Shown: positions 35,083 through 43,970 of the stretch, one piece after another
How the letters are laid out: each line of letters opens with the position of its first letter
Numbering within the stretch: the first letter of the stretch is position 1
DNA from: Gordonia asplenii
GTDB taxonomy: Bacteria > Actinomycetota > Actinomycetes > Mycobacteriales > Mycobacteriaceae
DNA length: 64,000 nucleotides
Direction of reading: 5' to 3'
NCBI RefSeq assembly: GCF_012933505.1
Contig: NZ_JABBNB010000014.1
Span: 1 to 64,000, forward strand
Program-made: the position numbers and the translations under genes
Notes under the pieces: model-generated
The model's database searches: none
Told to the model about the DNA's origin: nothing
The model's input: only the letters and a program-made list of their open reading frames with translations

Positions 35083-36615
35083 ATGACCCAGACCACCCTC
35101 GCCCCGGACTCCGCCACCACCGACCTGCCCGTCGTCGGGCACTGGATCGACGGTGCCGCCTACCCGTCGGCCAGCGGCCGTACCGCCGACGTCTTCGACC
35201 CCGCCCTCGGCGTCGTCACCAAGAAGGTCGCCCTGGCCGACGAGGCCGAGATCAATGCCGCCGTCGCATCGGCGAAGGCCGCCCAGGAGTCCTGGGGCGA
35301 GTTGTCGCTGGCCCGCCGTCAGGCCGTCCTGTTCAAGTTCCGTGAGCTCCTCGAAGCCCGCAAGGGCGAACTCGCCGAGATCATCACCAGCGAGCACGGC
35401 AAGGTCATCTCCGACGCACTCGGCGAGATCAGCCGCGGCCAGGAAGTCGTCGAATTCGCCTGCGGCCTCGCCCATCACCTCAAGGGCGAGTTCAGCGAGC
35501 AGGTCTCCACCGGCATCGACGTCTACTCGACCCGCCAGCCGCTCGGCGTCGTCGGCATCATCAGCCCGTTCAACTTCCCGGCCATGGTCCCGGCGTGGTT
35601 CTTCCCGATCGCCATCGCCGCGGGCAACGCCGTCGTACTCAAGCCGTCGGAGAAGGACCCGTCCGCCGCGATCTGGCTCGCCGAACTGTGGGCGGAGGCC
35701 GGGCTTCCAGCCGGTGTCTTCACCGTCCTCAACGGTGACAAGCAGGCCGTCGACGGCCTACTCACCCACGCCGACGTCGAGGCCATCTCCTTCGTCGGCT
35801 CCACCCCGATCGCCCAGTACGTCTACGAGACCGGCGCCAAGTACGGCAAACGGGTCCAGGCACTGGGCGGCGCGAAGAACCACATGCTGGTGCTGCCCGA
35901 CGCCGACCTCGACCTCACCGCCGACGCCGCCATCAACGCGGGCTTCGGCTCGGCCGGCGAACGATGCATGGCCATCTCCGTCGTCGTCGCCGTCGAGCCC
36001 GTCGCCGACGACCTCATCGCCAAGATCACCGACCGGATGAACGGCCTGCGGATCGGCGACGGTCGCCGTGAGCCCGACATGGGGCCGCTGGTCACCCGGA
36101 TCCACCGCGACAAGGTGGCCTCCTACATCGACATCGCCGTGCAGGACGGCGCAACCGTCGTCGTCGACGGCCGCGAGGTCCAGCCCGACGGCGCCGCCGA
36201 AGGATTCTGGCTCGGCCCCACCCTGATCGACAACGTGCCAACCACGTCGCGTGTGTACACCGAGGAGATCTTCGGGCCGGTCCTCGCCATTGTGCGCGTC
36301 GCCTCCTACGACGAGGGCGTCGAACTCATCAACGACGGCGCATTCGGCAACGGCACGGCGATCTTCACCAACGACGGCGGTGCCGCGCGTCGCTTCCAGC
36401 GCGATATCAAGGTCGGGATGATCGGTATCAACGTGCCGATCCCGGTGCCGGTCGCGACCTTCAGCTTCGGAGGCTGGAAAGCATCGATGTTCGGCGACAC
36501 CAAGGCACATGGCGCGGAGGGGGTGAAGTTCTTCACCCAGCTCAAGGCCATCACCAGCCGCTGGCTCGATCCCTCGCATGGCGGCATCAACCTGGGCTTC
36601 CCGCGCAACGACTAG
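35083..36615 (+). CDS. iolA: (Methyl)malonate-semialdehyde dehydrogenase, CoA-acylating
   Basis: This 510-residue aldehyde dehydrogenase of the MmsA/IolA subgroup oxidises malonic semialdehyde to acetyl-CoA and CO2, the last inositol step, and can use methylmalonate semialdehyde. It shows GIISPFNFPAMVPAWFFPIA (substrate/cofactor pocket), ALGGAKNHMLVLPDADLD and FGSAGERCMA with catalytic Cys295. The usual general-base Glu of hydrolytic ALDHs is replaced in the GGAKNH segment, as expected for CoA-dependent members. ATG 35083 lies behind CGGAGAAG. It is followed by a repeat-rich gap before iolB. Confidence 0.92.
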   Translation: MTQTTLAPDSATTDLPVVGHWIDGAAYPSASGRTADVFDPALGVVTKKVALADEAEINAAVASAKAAQESWGELSLARRQAVLFKFRELLEARKGELAEIITSEHGKVISDALGEISRGQEVVEFACGLAHHLKGEFSEQVSTGIDVYSTRQPLGVVGIISPFNFPAMVPAWFFPIAIAAGNAVVLKPSEKDPSAAIWLAELWAEAGLPAGVFTVLNGDKQAVDGLLTHADVEAISFVGSTPIAQYVYETGAKYGKRVQALGGAKNHMLVLPDADLDLTADAAINAGFGSAGERCMAISVVVAVEPVADDLIAKITDRMNGLRIGDGRREPDMGPLVTRIHRDKVASYIDIAVQDGATVVVDGREVQPDGAAEGFWLGPTLIDNVPTTSRVYTEEIFGPVLAIVRVASYDEGVELINDGAFGNGTAIFTNDGGAARRFQRDIKVGMIGINVPIPVPVATFSFGGWKASMFGDTKAHGAEGVKFFTQLKAITSRWLDPSHGGINLGFPRND

Positions 36616-36620
36616 CCCGT

Positions 36621-36795
36621 CCGCTGGTTGAGCCGCTCCGGAGCTCTTACCGCTGGTTGAGCCGCTCCGGAGTCCCTTACCGCTGGTTGAGCCGCTCCGG
36701 AGCGCTAGCGAAGGAGCGAGTCGAAACCACCCGGCACACGACGTCGGGACGGAGGATTTCGACTCGCTGCGCTCGCTCAATCAGCAGAAGGACTC
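36621..36795. repeat. Triple 23-bp repeat and inverted repeat between iolA and iolB
   Basis: A unit containing GGTTGAGCCGCTCCGGAG is present three times (36621-36643, 36650-36672, 36680-36702), spaced 29-30 bp. A GAGCGAGTCGAAA arm follows at about 36715-36727. It is matched downstream by TTTCGACTCGCTGCGCTCGC and two copies of a CTCGCTCAATCAGCA unit, so the whole can fold into one long stem. A single related piece (CGCTGGTTGAGC) occurs after the lipase gene near 46555. It looks like a dispersed palindromic intergenic element. Confidence 0.75.
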
Positions 36796-36873
36796 GCTCA
36801 ATCAGCAAAAGGACTCGCACCTCCCGACGAAAACACCACCCATCGGAATCGACTTTGAGGAACGATCGGATAA

Positions 36874-37788
36874 ATGTCTGCAACTGCTAACGAATGGTTC
36901 CACCCGCGCGGGGCGCTGGCCCGTGACGGTTGGGAATCAGTGGTGGACGCGACGTTACCCGGGTGGAGCCACACCGGCATCCGGGTAGCGGTGCTCGACG
37001 GCGCCGTGCTGGATCTCCCGGCCGCCGACGTCGAACGGATCGTGATTCCGCTCGCGGGTGGCTGCACCGTCGCACACGAAGGCGTGACCACCGCACTGAC
37101 CGGCCGCGCCAGTGTCTTCGACGGCCCGACCGACGTCCTGTACGTCGGTGCGGGACAAGCACTTTCGATCACCGGCCGGGGTGCGCGGATCGCCGTGGCG
37201 GAAGCGCCGACGACGCAGCGCAAGTCGTCGGCCCACATACCCGCCGCCGACGTCCCCGTCGAAGTCCGCGGCGCTGGCCGCGACACCCGGCAGGTGCACA
37301 ACTTCGGCACGCCGGGCGCGCTCGACGCCGCAGCCCTCATCGTCTGCGAGGTGATCACCCCCGGCGGCAACTGGTCGTCGCATCCCGCGCACAAGCACGA
37401 CGAGTACATCGCGGGACACGAAGCCCGCCTGGAAGAGATCTACTACTTCGAGGCCGCGCCGTCCCGGTCCATCGACGCGGGCGTCACCGTGCCCGCCCAC
37501 GCCGACGCATTCGGCAGCTTCGTCAACTACTCGTCGGCGGCTGGGGAGATCAACACCAACACGCTGGTCCGCTCCGGCGACATCGCCCTGGTGCCCTACG
37601 GCTACCACGGCCCCGCGATGGCCGCACCCGAATACGACCTGTACTACCTCAACGTCATGGCCGGACCCGACCCCGAACGGATCTGGCTGATCAGCGACGA
37701 CCCCGACCAAGCCTGGCTGCGTGACACCTGGCCCACCCAAGACACCGACCCCCGACTTCCCTACCTTCCCGAAGGAGAACAGCTGTGA
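36874..37788 (+). CDS. iolB: 5-deoxy-glucuronate isomerase
   Basis: This 304-residue bicupin converts 5-deoxy-D-glucuronate to 5-dehydro-2-deoxy-D-gluconate. The metal-binding cupin motif WSSHPAHKHDEYI with LEEIYYFE supplies His/His/Glu, and YGYHGPAMAAPEYDLYYLNV supplies the last His, all as in IolB. It ends MAGPDPERIWLISDDPDQAWLR, a typical IolB tail. The start is ATG 36874. The stop overlaps the next start (GTGA), so iolB and iolD are translated together. Confidence 0.93.
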   Translation: MSATANEWFHPRGALARDGWESVVDATLPGWSHTGIRVAVLDGAVLDLPAADVERIVIPLAGGCTVAHEGVTTALTGRASVFDGPTDVLYVGAGQALSITGRGARIAVAEAPTTQRKSSAHIPAADVPVEVRGAGRDTRQVHNFGTPGALDAAALIVCEVITPGGNWSSHPAHKHDEYIAGHEARLEEIYYFEAAPSRSIDAGVTVPAHADAFGSFVNYSSAAGEINTNTLVRSGDIALVPYGYHGPAMAAPEYDLYYLNVMAGPDPERIWLISDDPDQAWLRDTWPTQDTDPRLPYLPEGEQL

Positions 37789-37844
37789 CATCACCCGGCG
37801 CTCCGCTTGCCCCTGTGACATCTCCCGGCGCTCCGCTTGCCCCT
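37785..37844 (+). repeat. 30-bp tandem duplication at the iolD start
   Basis: 37785-37814 and 37815-37844 differ at a single base. Each begins with a GTG that could serve as start codon and encodes the same ten residues. Confidence 0.9.
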
Positions 37845-39785
37845 GGCCGCACGACGGTGCGGATGACCGTCGCCCAGGCGCTGGTCGAATTCCTCGCCCA
37901 CCAGTGGACGGTCGACGGTGAGCATCGCGAACGCACCGTCGCCGGTACCTTCGGCATCTTCGGTCACGGCAACGTCGCGGGTATCGGGCAGGCGCTGCTG
38001 CAGGTCAACGAGGCGGGCGGAGCGATGCCGTTCTTCCAGGCCCGCAACGAGCAGGCCATGGTGCACCAGGCCGTCGGCTACGCGCGGATGCATCGTCGTC
38101 GCGGCACCTACGCGTGCGCGGCATCGGTGGGTCCGGGCGCCGCCAACATGCTCACCGGCGCTGCCCTGGCCACCGCCAACCGCCTGCCCGCGCTGCTGCT
38201 CGTCTCCGACACTTTCGCCACCCGCGTCGCCGACCCCGTCCTGCAGCAGCTCGAGCACCCGCACGACATCGGCATCCAGGTGTCCGACGCGTTCCGCCCG
38301 CTGTCCCGCTTCTTCGACCGCGTGCAACGTCCCGAGCAACTGTTCTCGATAGCCCTTGCGGCCCTTCGGGTGTTGACAGATCCGGCGGAGACCGGCGCGG
38401 TCACCATCGCCCTGCCCGAGGATGTGCAGGCCGAGCTGATCGACGTCCCCGTCGAATTCCTCGCCGACCGCGACTGGCACGTGCGGCGTCCCCTGCCCGA
38501 ACGCAGCCCGCTGGCCCGGGCCGTCGAGGCGATCCGCAATGCCAAGCGGCCGTTGATCATTGCCGGCGGTGGCGTGCTCTACTCGGGTGCCGAGGAGGAG
38601 CTCAAGGCGCTCGTCGAGCAGACCGGCATCCCAGTCGGCACCACGCAGGCCGGCGGCGGTTCGCTCGTCTGGGATCAGCCGCAGAACCTCGGCGGCGTCG
38701 GTGCCACCGGATCCGCGGCAGCGAATGCGATCGCGAGCCACGCCGACGTCGTCATCGGAATCGGCACTCGCTACAGCGATTTCACCACCGCGAGCCGCAC
38801 CGCCTTCCAGGGCGACGGCGTGCGGTTCGTCAACGTCAACGTCGCGTCGTTCGACGCCTACAAGCACGGCTCGCAGCTCCCGGTCATCGCCGACGCCCGC
38901 GAAACCCTTGTGGCACTTGCTCAGGAGCTCGAAGACTACCGCGTCAGCGACGAGCACGCGGCGCGTGCGGCGCAGGCCAAGGCCGATTGGGACGCCGACG
39001 TCGACGCCGCCTTCGTACCGACCGTCGACGTCGAAGACCCACAGTGGCTGCCCGGCCAGCCGGAGATCATCGGCGCGGTCAACGCGGCGATGGATCCGCG
39101 TGACGTGATCATCCAAGCCGCCGGGTCGCTGCCCGGTGACCTGCAGAAGCTGTGGCGGGTGCGCGACGCGCTGGGCTATCACGTCGAATACGCGTTCTCC
39201 TGCATGGGGTATGAGATCGCGGGCGGCCTGGGGGTCAAGCGTGGCCTGCTCGCCGACGGCGACGACCGCGACGTCGTGGTGATGGTCGGTGACGGCTCCT
39301 ACCTGATGCTGCACACCGAACTGGTGACCGCGGTCGCCGAGGGCATCAAGCTGATCGTGATCATCATCCAGAACCACGGTTATGCGTCGATCGGGCACCT
39401 GTCGGAAACCGTTGGCTCCCAACGGTTCGGCACCCGCTACCGCTATGCGCAGTCGTCGGAGGAGAACCCGGCGATCGCCGACTTCGATAGCGGGGAGTTC
39501 CTGCCGGTCGACCTCGCGGCCAATGCGCGCAGCTATGGCGTCGACGTGATCGACATCAAACCCGATGCCGATGCGCTCGCGGCGCTGTCCGACGCGGTCA
39601 CCGCAGCCAAGGCCGCCGACGGTCCGACGGTCATTCACCTGCACAGCGACCCCTTCGTCTACGCGCCGGAAGGCAACGGCTGGTGGGATGTCCCGGTGGC
39701 GCAGGTGTCGGAGGTGGAGTCCACCCGCCTCGCCCGCGACGAGTACGTCGCCCAGCAGAAACTGCAGCGACCGCTGCTCGGCTGA
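37785..39785 (+). CDS. iolD: 3D-(3,5/4)-trihydroxycyclohexane-1,2-dione hydrolase
   Basis: This 666-residue thiamine-diphosphate enzyme opens the ring in myo-inositol breakdown. GIFGHGNVAGIGQALLQ and the ARNEQAMVHQAVGYAR cofactor Glu lie in the N-terminal domain. MVGDGSYLMLHTELVTA with QNHGY (GDG...N) is the C-terminal ThDP/Mg motif. GTG 37785 has AAGGAG eight bases before it and overlaps the iolB stop. The first 20 residues are a duplicated VTSPGAPLAP encoded by a 30-bp tandem repeat, giving a second GTG at 37815. Family homology begins only at ATG 37863 (MTVAQALVEF). Confidence 0.92.
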   Translation: MTSPGAPLAPVTSPGAPLAPGRTTVRMTVAQALVEFLAHQWTVDGEHRERTVAGTFGIFGHGNVAGIGQALLQVNEAGGAMPFFQARNEQAMVHQAVGYARMHRRRGTYACAASVGPGAANMLTGAALATANRLPALLLVSDTFATRVADPVLQQLEHPHDIGIQVSDAFRPLSRFFDRVQRPEQLFSIALAALRVLTDPAETGAVTIALPEDVQAELIDVPVEFLADRDWHVRRPLPERSPLARAVEAIRNAKRPLIIAGGGVLYSGAEEELKALVEQTGIPVGTTQAGGGSLVWDQPQNLGGVGATGSAAANAIASHADVVIGIGTRYSDFTTASRTAFQGDGVRFVNVNVASFDAYKHGSQLPVIADARETLVALAQELEDYRVSDEHAARAAQAKADWDADVDAAFVPTVDVEDPQWLPGQPEIIGAVNAAMDPRDVIIQAAGSLPGDLQKLWRVRDALGYHVEYAFSCMGYEIAGGLGVKRGLLADGDDRDVVVMVGDGSYLMLHTELVTAVAEGIKLIVIIIQNHGYASIGHLSETVGSQRFGTRYRYAQSSEENPAIADFDSGEFLPVDLAANARSYGVDVIDIKPDADALAALSDAVTAAKAADGPTVIHLHSDPFVYAPEGNGWWDVPVAQVSEVESTRLARDEYVAQQKLQRPLLG

Positions 39786-39839
39786 ATCAGATTCAGTGAT
39801 TTCCTTTTCCGCCAACATCTTTCAAGAGAGAACGCCGAC

Positions 39840-40787
39840 ATGACCGACACCATCTCCGACGCCGTGACCGCACCTTCCGCGCACACCGAAGGACTGCGCA
39901 TCGGTACCGCGCCCGACTCCTGGGGCGTCTGGTTCCCCGACCATCCCCGCCAGACCCCGTGGGAGCGTTTCCTCGACGAGGTCGCCGAGGCCGGCTACAA
40001 CTACATCGAGCTCGGCCCGTACGGCTACCTGCCCACCGACCCGCAGCGGTTGTCCGACGAGCTCGCCAAGCGAGACCTGAAGCTTTCCGGCGGAACGGTT
40101 TTCACCGGTTTTCACAAGGGCGACGACCAGTGGCAGCGGGCCTGGGATCAGGCTGTCGAGGTGGCCTCGCTGGTCGCCGCAATGGGCGCCGAGCACATCG
40201 TCGTGATCCCGGATCTGTGGCGTTCCGACGCCACCGGCGAGACCCTCGAATCGCGGACCCTGACCGACGAGCAGTGGATCGCGCTGGCGGCCGGGCACGA
40301 CCGGCTCGGGAAGGCGCTGCTGGAGGAATACGGTGTGCGCCAACAGTTTCACTCGCACGCCGATTCGCATATCGGCACCAAGCGTGAAGTGGAGCGGCTG
40401 CTGGAGCAGACCGATCCGCGCTACCTCAACCTGTGTCTCGACACCGGCCACTACGCCTACTACGGCGGAAGCAACGTCGACCTGATCAACAAGCACCCCG
40501 AGCGCATCGGCTACCTGCATCTCAAGCAGATCGATCCGGAACTGCGCTTCGAAGTGCTCAAGAACGACATCGCATTCGCCGACTGCGCCGCCGACATCAT
40601 GGTGGAGCCGCCGGCCGGCGAGCCCGACTTCGCGCCGATCATCGACGCCGTCAACAAGATCGACTCGGAGATCTTCGCCATCGTCGAGCAGGACATGCCC
40701 GGCTGCGACATCGACCTGCCGGCCGGTATCGCGAGCCGCACCCGCCAGCACATCTTCGGCTGCCACCCGCTCACCCGTACCCGCTGA
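39840..40787 (+). CDS. iolE: Myo-inosose-2 dehydratase
   Basis: This 315-residue xylose-isomerase-like TIM barrel dehydrates scyllo-inosose to the trione precursor used by IolD. IolE-typical stretches are GTAPDSWGVWFPDHPRQTPW near the N-terminus, FHSHADSHIGTKREVERLL (metal His), LCLDTGHYAYYGG and AIVEQDMPG (Glu ligand). It follows iolD by 54 bp on the same strand. Upstream in the pathway acts the dehydrogenase, for which the next gene is the candidate. Confidence 0.93.
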   Translation: MTDTISDAVTAPSAHTEGLRIGTAPDSWGVWFPDHPRQTPWERFLDEVAEAGYNYIELGPYGYLPTDPQRLSDELAKRDLKLSGGTVFTGFHKGDDQWQRAWDQAVEVASLVAAMGAEHIVVIPDLWRSDATGETLESRTLTDEQWIALAAGHDRLGKALLEEYGVRQQFHSHADSHIGTKREVERLLEQTDPRYLNLCLDTGHYAYYGGSNVDLINKHPERIGYLHLKQIDPELRFEVLKNDIAFADCAADIMVEPPAGEPDFAPIIDAVNKIDSEIFAIVEQDMPGCDIDLPAGIASRTRQHIFGCHPLTRTR

Positions 40788-40831
40788 CTCGTCACCGACG
40801 AATCACCTTCACAGACAGGGACTTCCAACTC

Positions 40832-41848
40832 ATGACCACCTCGGATCTGCGCGTCGGCGTCGTCGGCGCGGGCGCGATAGGCGCCGACCACATCAAGCGC
40901 ATCGCCTCCACCATCGCCGGTGCCAGGGTGTCGGCCGTCGTCGAACCCGATCCGGTGCGACGTGGCGCGGCTCTTGAATCAGCAGCTGGCGCAACCGGTT
41001 ACGCCCGGCTTGAGGACGCCCTCGACGCCGACGCCGTGGACGCCGTGCTGATCGCGACGCCGGGGCAGTTCCACCTGCCGGTGCTACTTCCGGCGCTCGC
41101 CGCCGGACTGCCCATCCTGTGCGAGAAGCCGCTCACGCCGGATCCGGAGTCGTCGTGGACGGTGCTGGAGGCCGAGCAGGCCGCCGGACGCAAGCTCATC
41201 CAGGTCGGCTTCATGCGGCGGTTCGACCCGGAGTACGCGGCACTGCGCCAGCTGATCGCCGCGGAGTCGGCGGGTGAGCTGCTGATGATTCACGCCGCCC
41301 ACCGCAACGCCAACGTACCGGACTCCTACGCGCAGTCGATGCTCATCAACGACTCGGTGGTCCACGAGTTCGACGTGGTGCCGTGGCTGGCGGGCAGCTC
41401 GGTCACGAGCGTGGAAGTGCGCTACCCCAAACGCAATTCGCTCACGCCCGACCGGTTGCGCGAGCCGATCCTCGTCGTCATGGAACTCGACAACGGCGTA
41501 CTCGTCGACGTCGAGATGAACGTCTCCATCCAGTTCGGCTACCAGGTCACCACCGAGGCCGTCTTCGAGAAGGGCGTCGCGCGGATCGGCCAGCCGTCGG
41601 GCCTACAGCTGTGGCAGGACGGCGCTTTCCGCATCGGCGAGCACGCCGACTTCACCACCCGCTTCGCCACCGCCTACGACCGCCAGGTACAGGCGTGGGT
41701 CGACGCCGCCAAACGCGGCACGATCGACGGACCGTCGGCGTGGGACGGCTACCGCGTAGCCGTCGCCTGCCGCGCGGGCGTCAAGGCGCTGGAGAGCTCC
41801 GGCCCCGTCGACGTCGATCTGCCCGACGTTCCCGCGTTCTACGCCTGA
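40832..41848 (+). CDS. iolG: Myo-inositol 2-dehydrogenase (Gfo/Idh/MocA family)
   Basis: The 338-residue protein has the Rossmann motif VGVVGAGAIGADHIKRI, EKPLTPDPES (catalytic Lys region), GFMRRFDPEYAALR and INDSVVHEFDVVPWL, which carries the Asp/His pair. These closely follow IolG of Bacillus and corynebacteria. It oxidises myo-inositol to scyllo-inosose with NAD. ATG 40832 is the start; AGGG lies rather far upstream (about 12 bases). Of the three Gfo/Idh proteins in the window, this one sits inside the iol operon and is the best IolG candidate. Confidence 0.9.
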   Translation: MTTSDLRVGVVGAGAIGADHIKRIASTIAGARVSAVVEPDPVRRGAALESAAGATGYARLEDALDADAVDAVLIATPGQFHLPVLLPALAAGLPILCEKPLTPDPESSWTVLEAEQAAGRKLIQVGFMRRFDPEYAALRQLIAAESAGELLMIHAAHRNANVPDSYAQSMLINDSVVHEFDVVPWLAGSSVTSVEVRYPKRNSLTPDRLREPILVVMELDNGVLVDVEMNVSIQFGYQVTTEAVFEKGVARIGQPSGLQLWQDGAFRIGEHADFTTRFATAYDRQVQAWVDAAKRGTIDGPSAWDGYRVAVACRAGVKALESSGPVDVDLPDVPAFYA

Positions 41849-41880
41849 CACGCCGATCTCGCTTAAGGAGAACGACTTTC

Positions 41881-42756
41881 ATGGTTCGCATCGCCCTCGA
41901 TCCGACGCCGTACCACTCGACCCACGAGTTCCTCGACTTCTTCGACGTCGCGGCGGCCAACGGATACCAGTGGATCCAGCTGACCCCGCACCCGGACTTC
42001 ATTCCGTTCTTCGCGCACCCTCGCGTCGACAAGGCGTACGTCGCCGCGGTGCGCGACCGCTCGGCGTCGACCGGCGTCGGGATCACGTCACTGCTTCCGG
42101 TGCAACGTATTTCGTGGCCCGACGAGCCGCAGCGGGACGCCGCGGTCCGCAACTTCAAGCGCATCATCCAGATCGCCGTCGACCTGGAGGTGCCGGTGAT
42201 CAACACCGAATTCTCCGGCCGTCCGGAGCGCGCGGAGGAGTCGGAGGCCGGGTTCTACCGGTCGATGGAGGAGCTCGTGCCGATCCTGGAACGCGAAGGC
42301 GTGACGCTCAACATCGATCCGCACCCCGACGATTTCGTCGAGGACGGACTCGCGGCGTGGCAGATCATCCGCGGATTAGATTCCGCCGCAGTGGGATTCG
42401 TGTACGTCGGGTCGCATACCTTCCACTACGGTGACCGCGCGACGTCGTTGATCCCGGCGCTGCGTGACCGGATCGGCGCGGTATACGCGGCGGATACGTT
42501 CGACCACAACAGATCTCACGGTCTGCGCTACATCACCAACCCGCCGGGCAACGCCGTGCGCGTGCACCAGCATCTGCGGATCGGGGCTGGCGACGTCGAC
42601 TGGGACGAGATTTTCACCGCGCTGGGATCGTCGGGCTTCCTGGCCCGTGAGGACGCGATCATCTGCTCCAACGTCTTCGCCGAGGACGAGACGGCCGACG
42701 AGACGTCGGCGTATCAACTGGAGACGCTGACGGCGCTGGTGAACAAGTACAGATAG
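41881..42756 (+). CDS. iolH: Sugar phosphate isomerase/epimerase, IolH-like
   Basis: The 291-residue xylose-isomerase-like protein starts RIALDPTPYHSTHEFLDFF. It has NTEFSGRPERAEESEAGFYRSM, LNIDPHPDDF (Glu/Asp-type metal ligand), GSHTFHYG and AADTFDHNRSHGLRYITNPP. This fits IolH proteins, which accompany inositol operons and whose exact reaction is unsettled. ATG 41881 follows AAGGAGAACGA. It ends the operon; a strong terminator begins 27 bp after its stop. Confidence 0.85.
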   Translation: MVRIALDPTPYHSTHEFLDFFDVAAANGYQWIQLTPHPDFIPFFAHPRVDKAYVAAVRDRSASTGVGITSLLPVQRISWPDEPQRDAAVRNFKRIIQIAVDLEVPVINTEFSGRPERAEESEAGFYRSMEELVPILEREGVTLNIDPHPDDFVEDGLAAWQIIRGLDSAAVGFVYVGSHTFHYGDRATSLIPALRDRIGAVYAADTFDHNRSHGLRYITNPPGNAVRVHQHLRIGAGDVDWDEIFTALGSSGFLAREDAIICSNVFAEDETADETSAYQLETLTALVNKYR

Positions 42757-42783
42757 CCGCGTCGCGAAAACTGCAGATAGTCG

Positions 42784-42823
42784 GGTCGCCGAGGGCACAA
42801 TGCCCTCGGCGACCTTCTATTCT
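42784..42823 (+). terminator. Rho-independent terminator of the iol operon
   Basis: GGTCGCCGAGGGCA (42784-42797) and TGCCCTCGGCGACC (42801-42814) give a 14-bp perfect stem with a three-base loop, followed by TTCTATTCT. Confidence 0.9.
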
Positions 42824-42971
42824 GCAGAAGTCTGCGGACCGGCGAGAAAATACGTTGCGTCGACGCCGAGCACGCTGGCAGTGTTGTCCGAGTGAATCAG
42901 CGGGGGATCGGCTGCAGCGGGGTACCGTGCGCGGTTCCGAGTGTTAGATCCCGTACTTCACTCCTCTGGCA

Positions 42972-43001
42972 CAGGACTGCGGATCCTGGGGTTCAACTCC
43001 C
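42972..43001 (+). other. tRNA-like remnant (anticodon arm plus T-arm)
   Basis: CAGGA-CTGCGGA-TCCTG forms a perfect anticodon arm with GCG in the anticodon position (Arg). It is followed at once by GGTTCAACTCC, an exact B-box/T-loop match. No variable loop separates them and no acceptor stem pairs, so it cannot fold as a working tRNA. It may be a decayed tRNA or chance. The rest of 42824-43190 holds nothing I recognise. Confidence 0.3.
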
Positions 43002-43204
43002 TGCTATGTCATCCGCACCGGGACAACGGGATTCGACGACCCTGCGGCCCGCGTCGACGAGCGTTCGCCGGAACGCGCAGACGCGACGCCCCGTCGTCGG
43101 CTCCCACCCGGTGCGGCTGACATGAGGTCCTTGTTCAACGGAACATGAACCACCACAACCGAATACGACATCCCATGGCGACCCGACACGAAAGGAGGTC
43201 CGCC

Positions 43205-43891
43205 ATGAACATCACGACTCTCATCCTCGGTCAGCAGATCAAGGTCCCGCTCGGCTACCGAGCGCTGGTCTTGCGCGACGGCAGCGTCGACCGCACGCTC
43301 ACCCCCGGCCGGCATCGGCTGCGACCTTCGGCGACGTTCGTGTTCGTCGACATGCGCGACCGGGTGATGACCACTGCGCCGCAGGAGATCACGACCGCCG
43401 AGGCGGTCACCGTACGCGTCACGCTGGCGCTACGTGTACGGGTCACCGACCCGCTCGCCTACGTCGAGGTGGCGGAGAACCCGGATGCGTCGCTGTACCT
43501 TGCGGCGCAGATTGCGTTGCGCGAGGCCGTCGTCGGCGTCACCATCGAGGAGTTGCTCGCTCGGACAAGCGCATTCGACGTTGCTCCGGTGCGTGCGGCG
43601 GTCGCCGCCGCGGCGTCGACGGTCGGCGTCGAGATGCTCGACGTCGTCGTCAAGGACATCGTCGTGCCGCATGAGATCCGTTCGGCGGCAATCGAACTGA
43701 TGACCGCGAAGTCGCGTGGCGCGGCGAAGCTGGAGGAGGCGCGGGCGGAGACCGCCGCCCTGCGTGCACTGGCGAACGCGGGCAAGATGCTCGACGCGTC
43801 GCCTGCGCTCGCGCAGCTGCGGCTGATCCAGGCCGCACCGTACGGCTCGAAGATCGTGCTGGCGGTCGGCGCGGAGGATCACGGCGAATGA
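43205..43891 (+). CDS. SPFH / band 7 domain protein
   Basis: The 228-residue protein has the stomatin/prohibitin homology domain: VPLGYRALVLRDGSVDRTLTPGRHR, VRVTLALRVRVTDPLAYV, ALREAVVGVTIEELLA and GVEMLDVVVKDIVVPHEIRSAA. A coiled-coil rich in Ala and Glu (about 165-205) follows. It lacks an obvious N-terminal membrane helix, unlike classical stomatins. The ribosome site AAAGGAGG nine bases before ATG 43205 is unusually strong. Such proteins scaffold membrane complexes; a specific role is unknown. It is monocistronic. Confidence 0.85.
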   Translation: MNITTLILGQQIKVPLGYRALVLRDGSVDRTLTPGRHRLRPSATFVFVDMRDRVMTTAPQEITTAEAVTVRVTLALRVRVTDPLAYVEVAENPDASLYLAAQIALREAVVGVTIEELLARTSAFDVAPVRAAVAAAASTVGVEMLDVVVKDIVVPHEIRSAAIELMTAKSRGAAKLEEARAETAALRALANAGKMLDASPALAQLRLIQAAPYGSKIVLAVGAEDHGE

Positions 43892-43895
43892 AATT

Positions 43896-43933
43896 TGGGC
43901 TGTATCAAGTCGTTTCGACTCGGATACAGCCCA
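43896..43933 (+). terminator. Hairpin after the SPFH gene
   Basis: TGGGCTGTATC (43896-43906) pairs with GATACAGCCCA (43923-43933). An inner GTCG/CGAC pair extends the stem. It is five bases after the stop. The T-tract is poor, so it may act on either strand or not be intrinsic. Confidence 0.55.
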
Positions 43934-43970
43934 GATTCGCGTTTCGTGAGGCTAGGGACCAGCTGTCGGG

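Noticed and set aside
42972..43001. A functional tRNA-Arg(GCG)
   Set aside because: The anticodon arm and T arm abut without a variable loop and no acceptor stem pairs.
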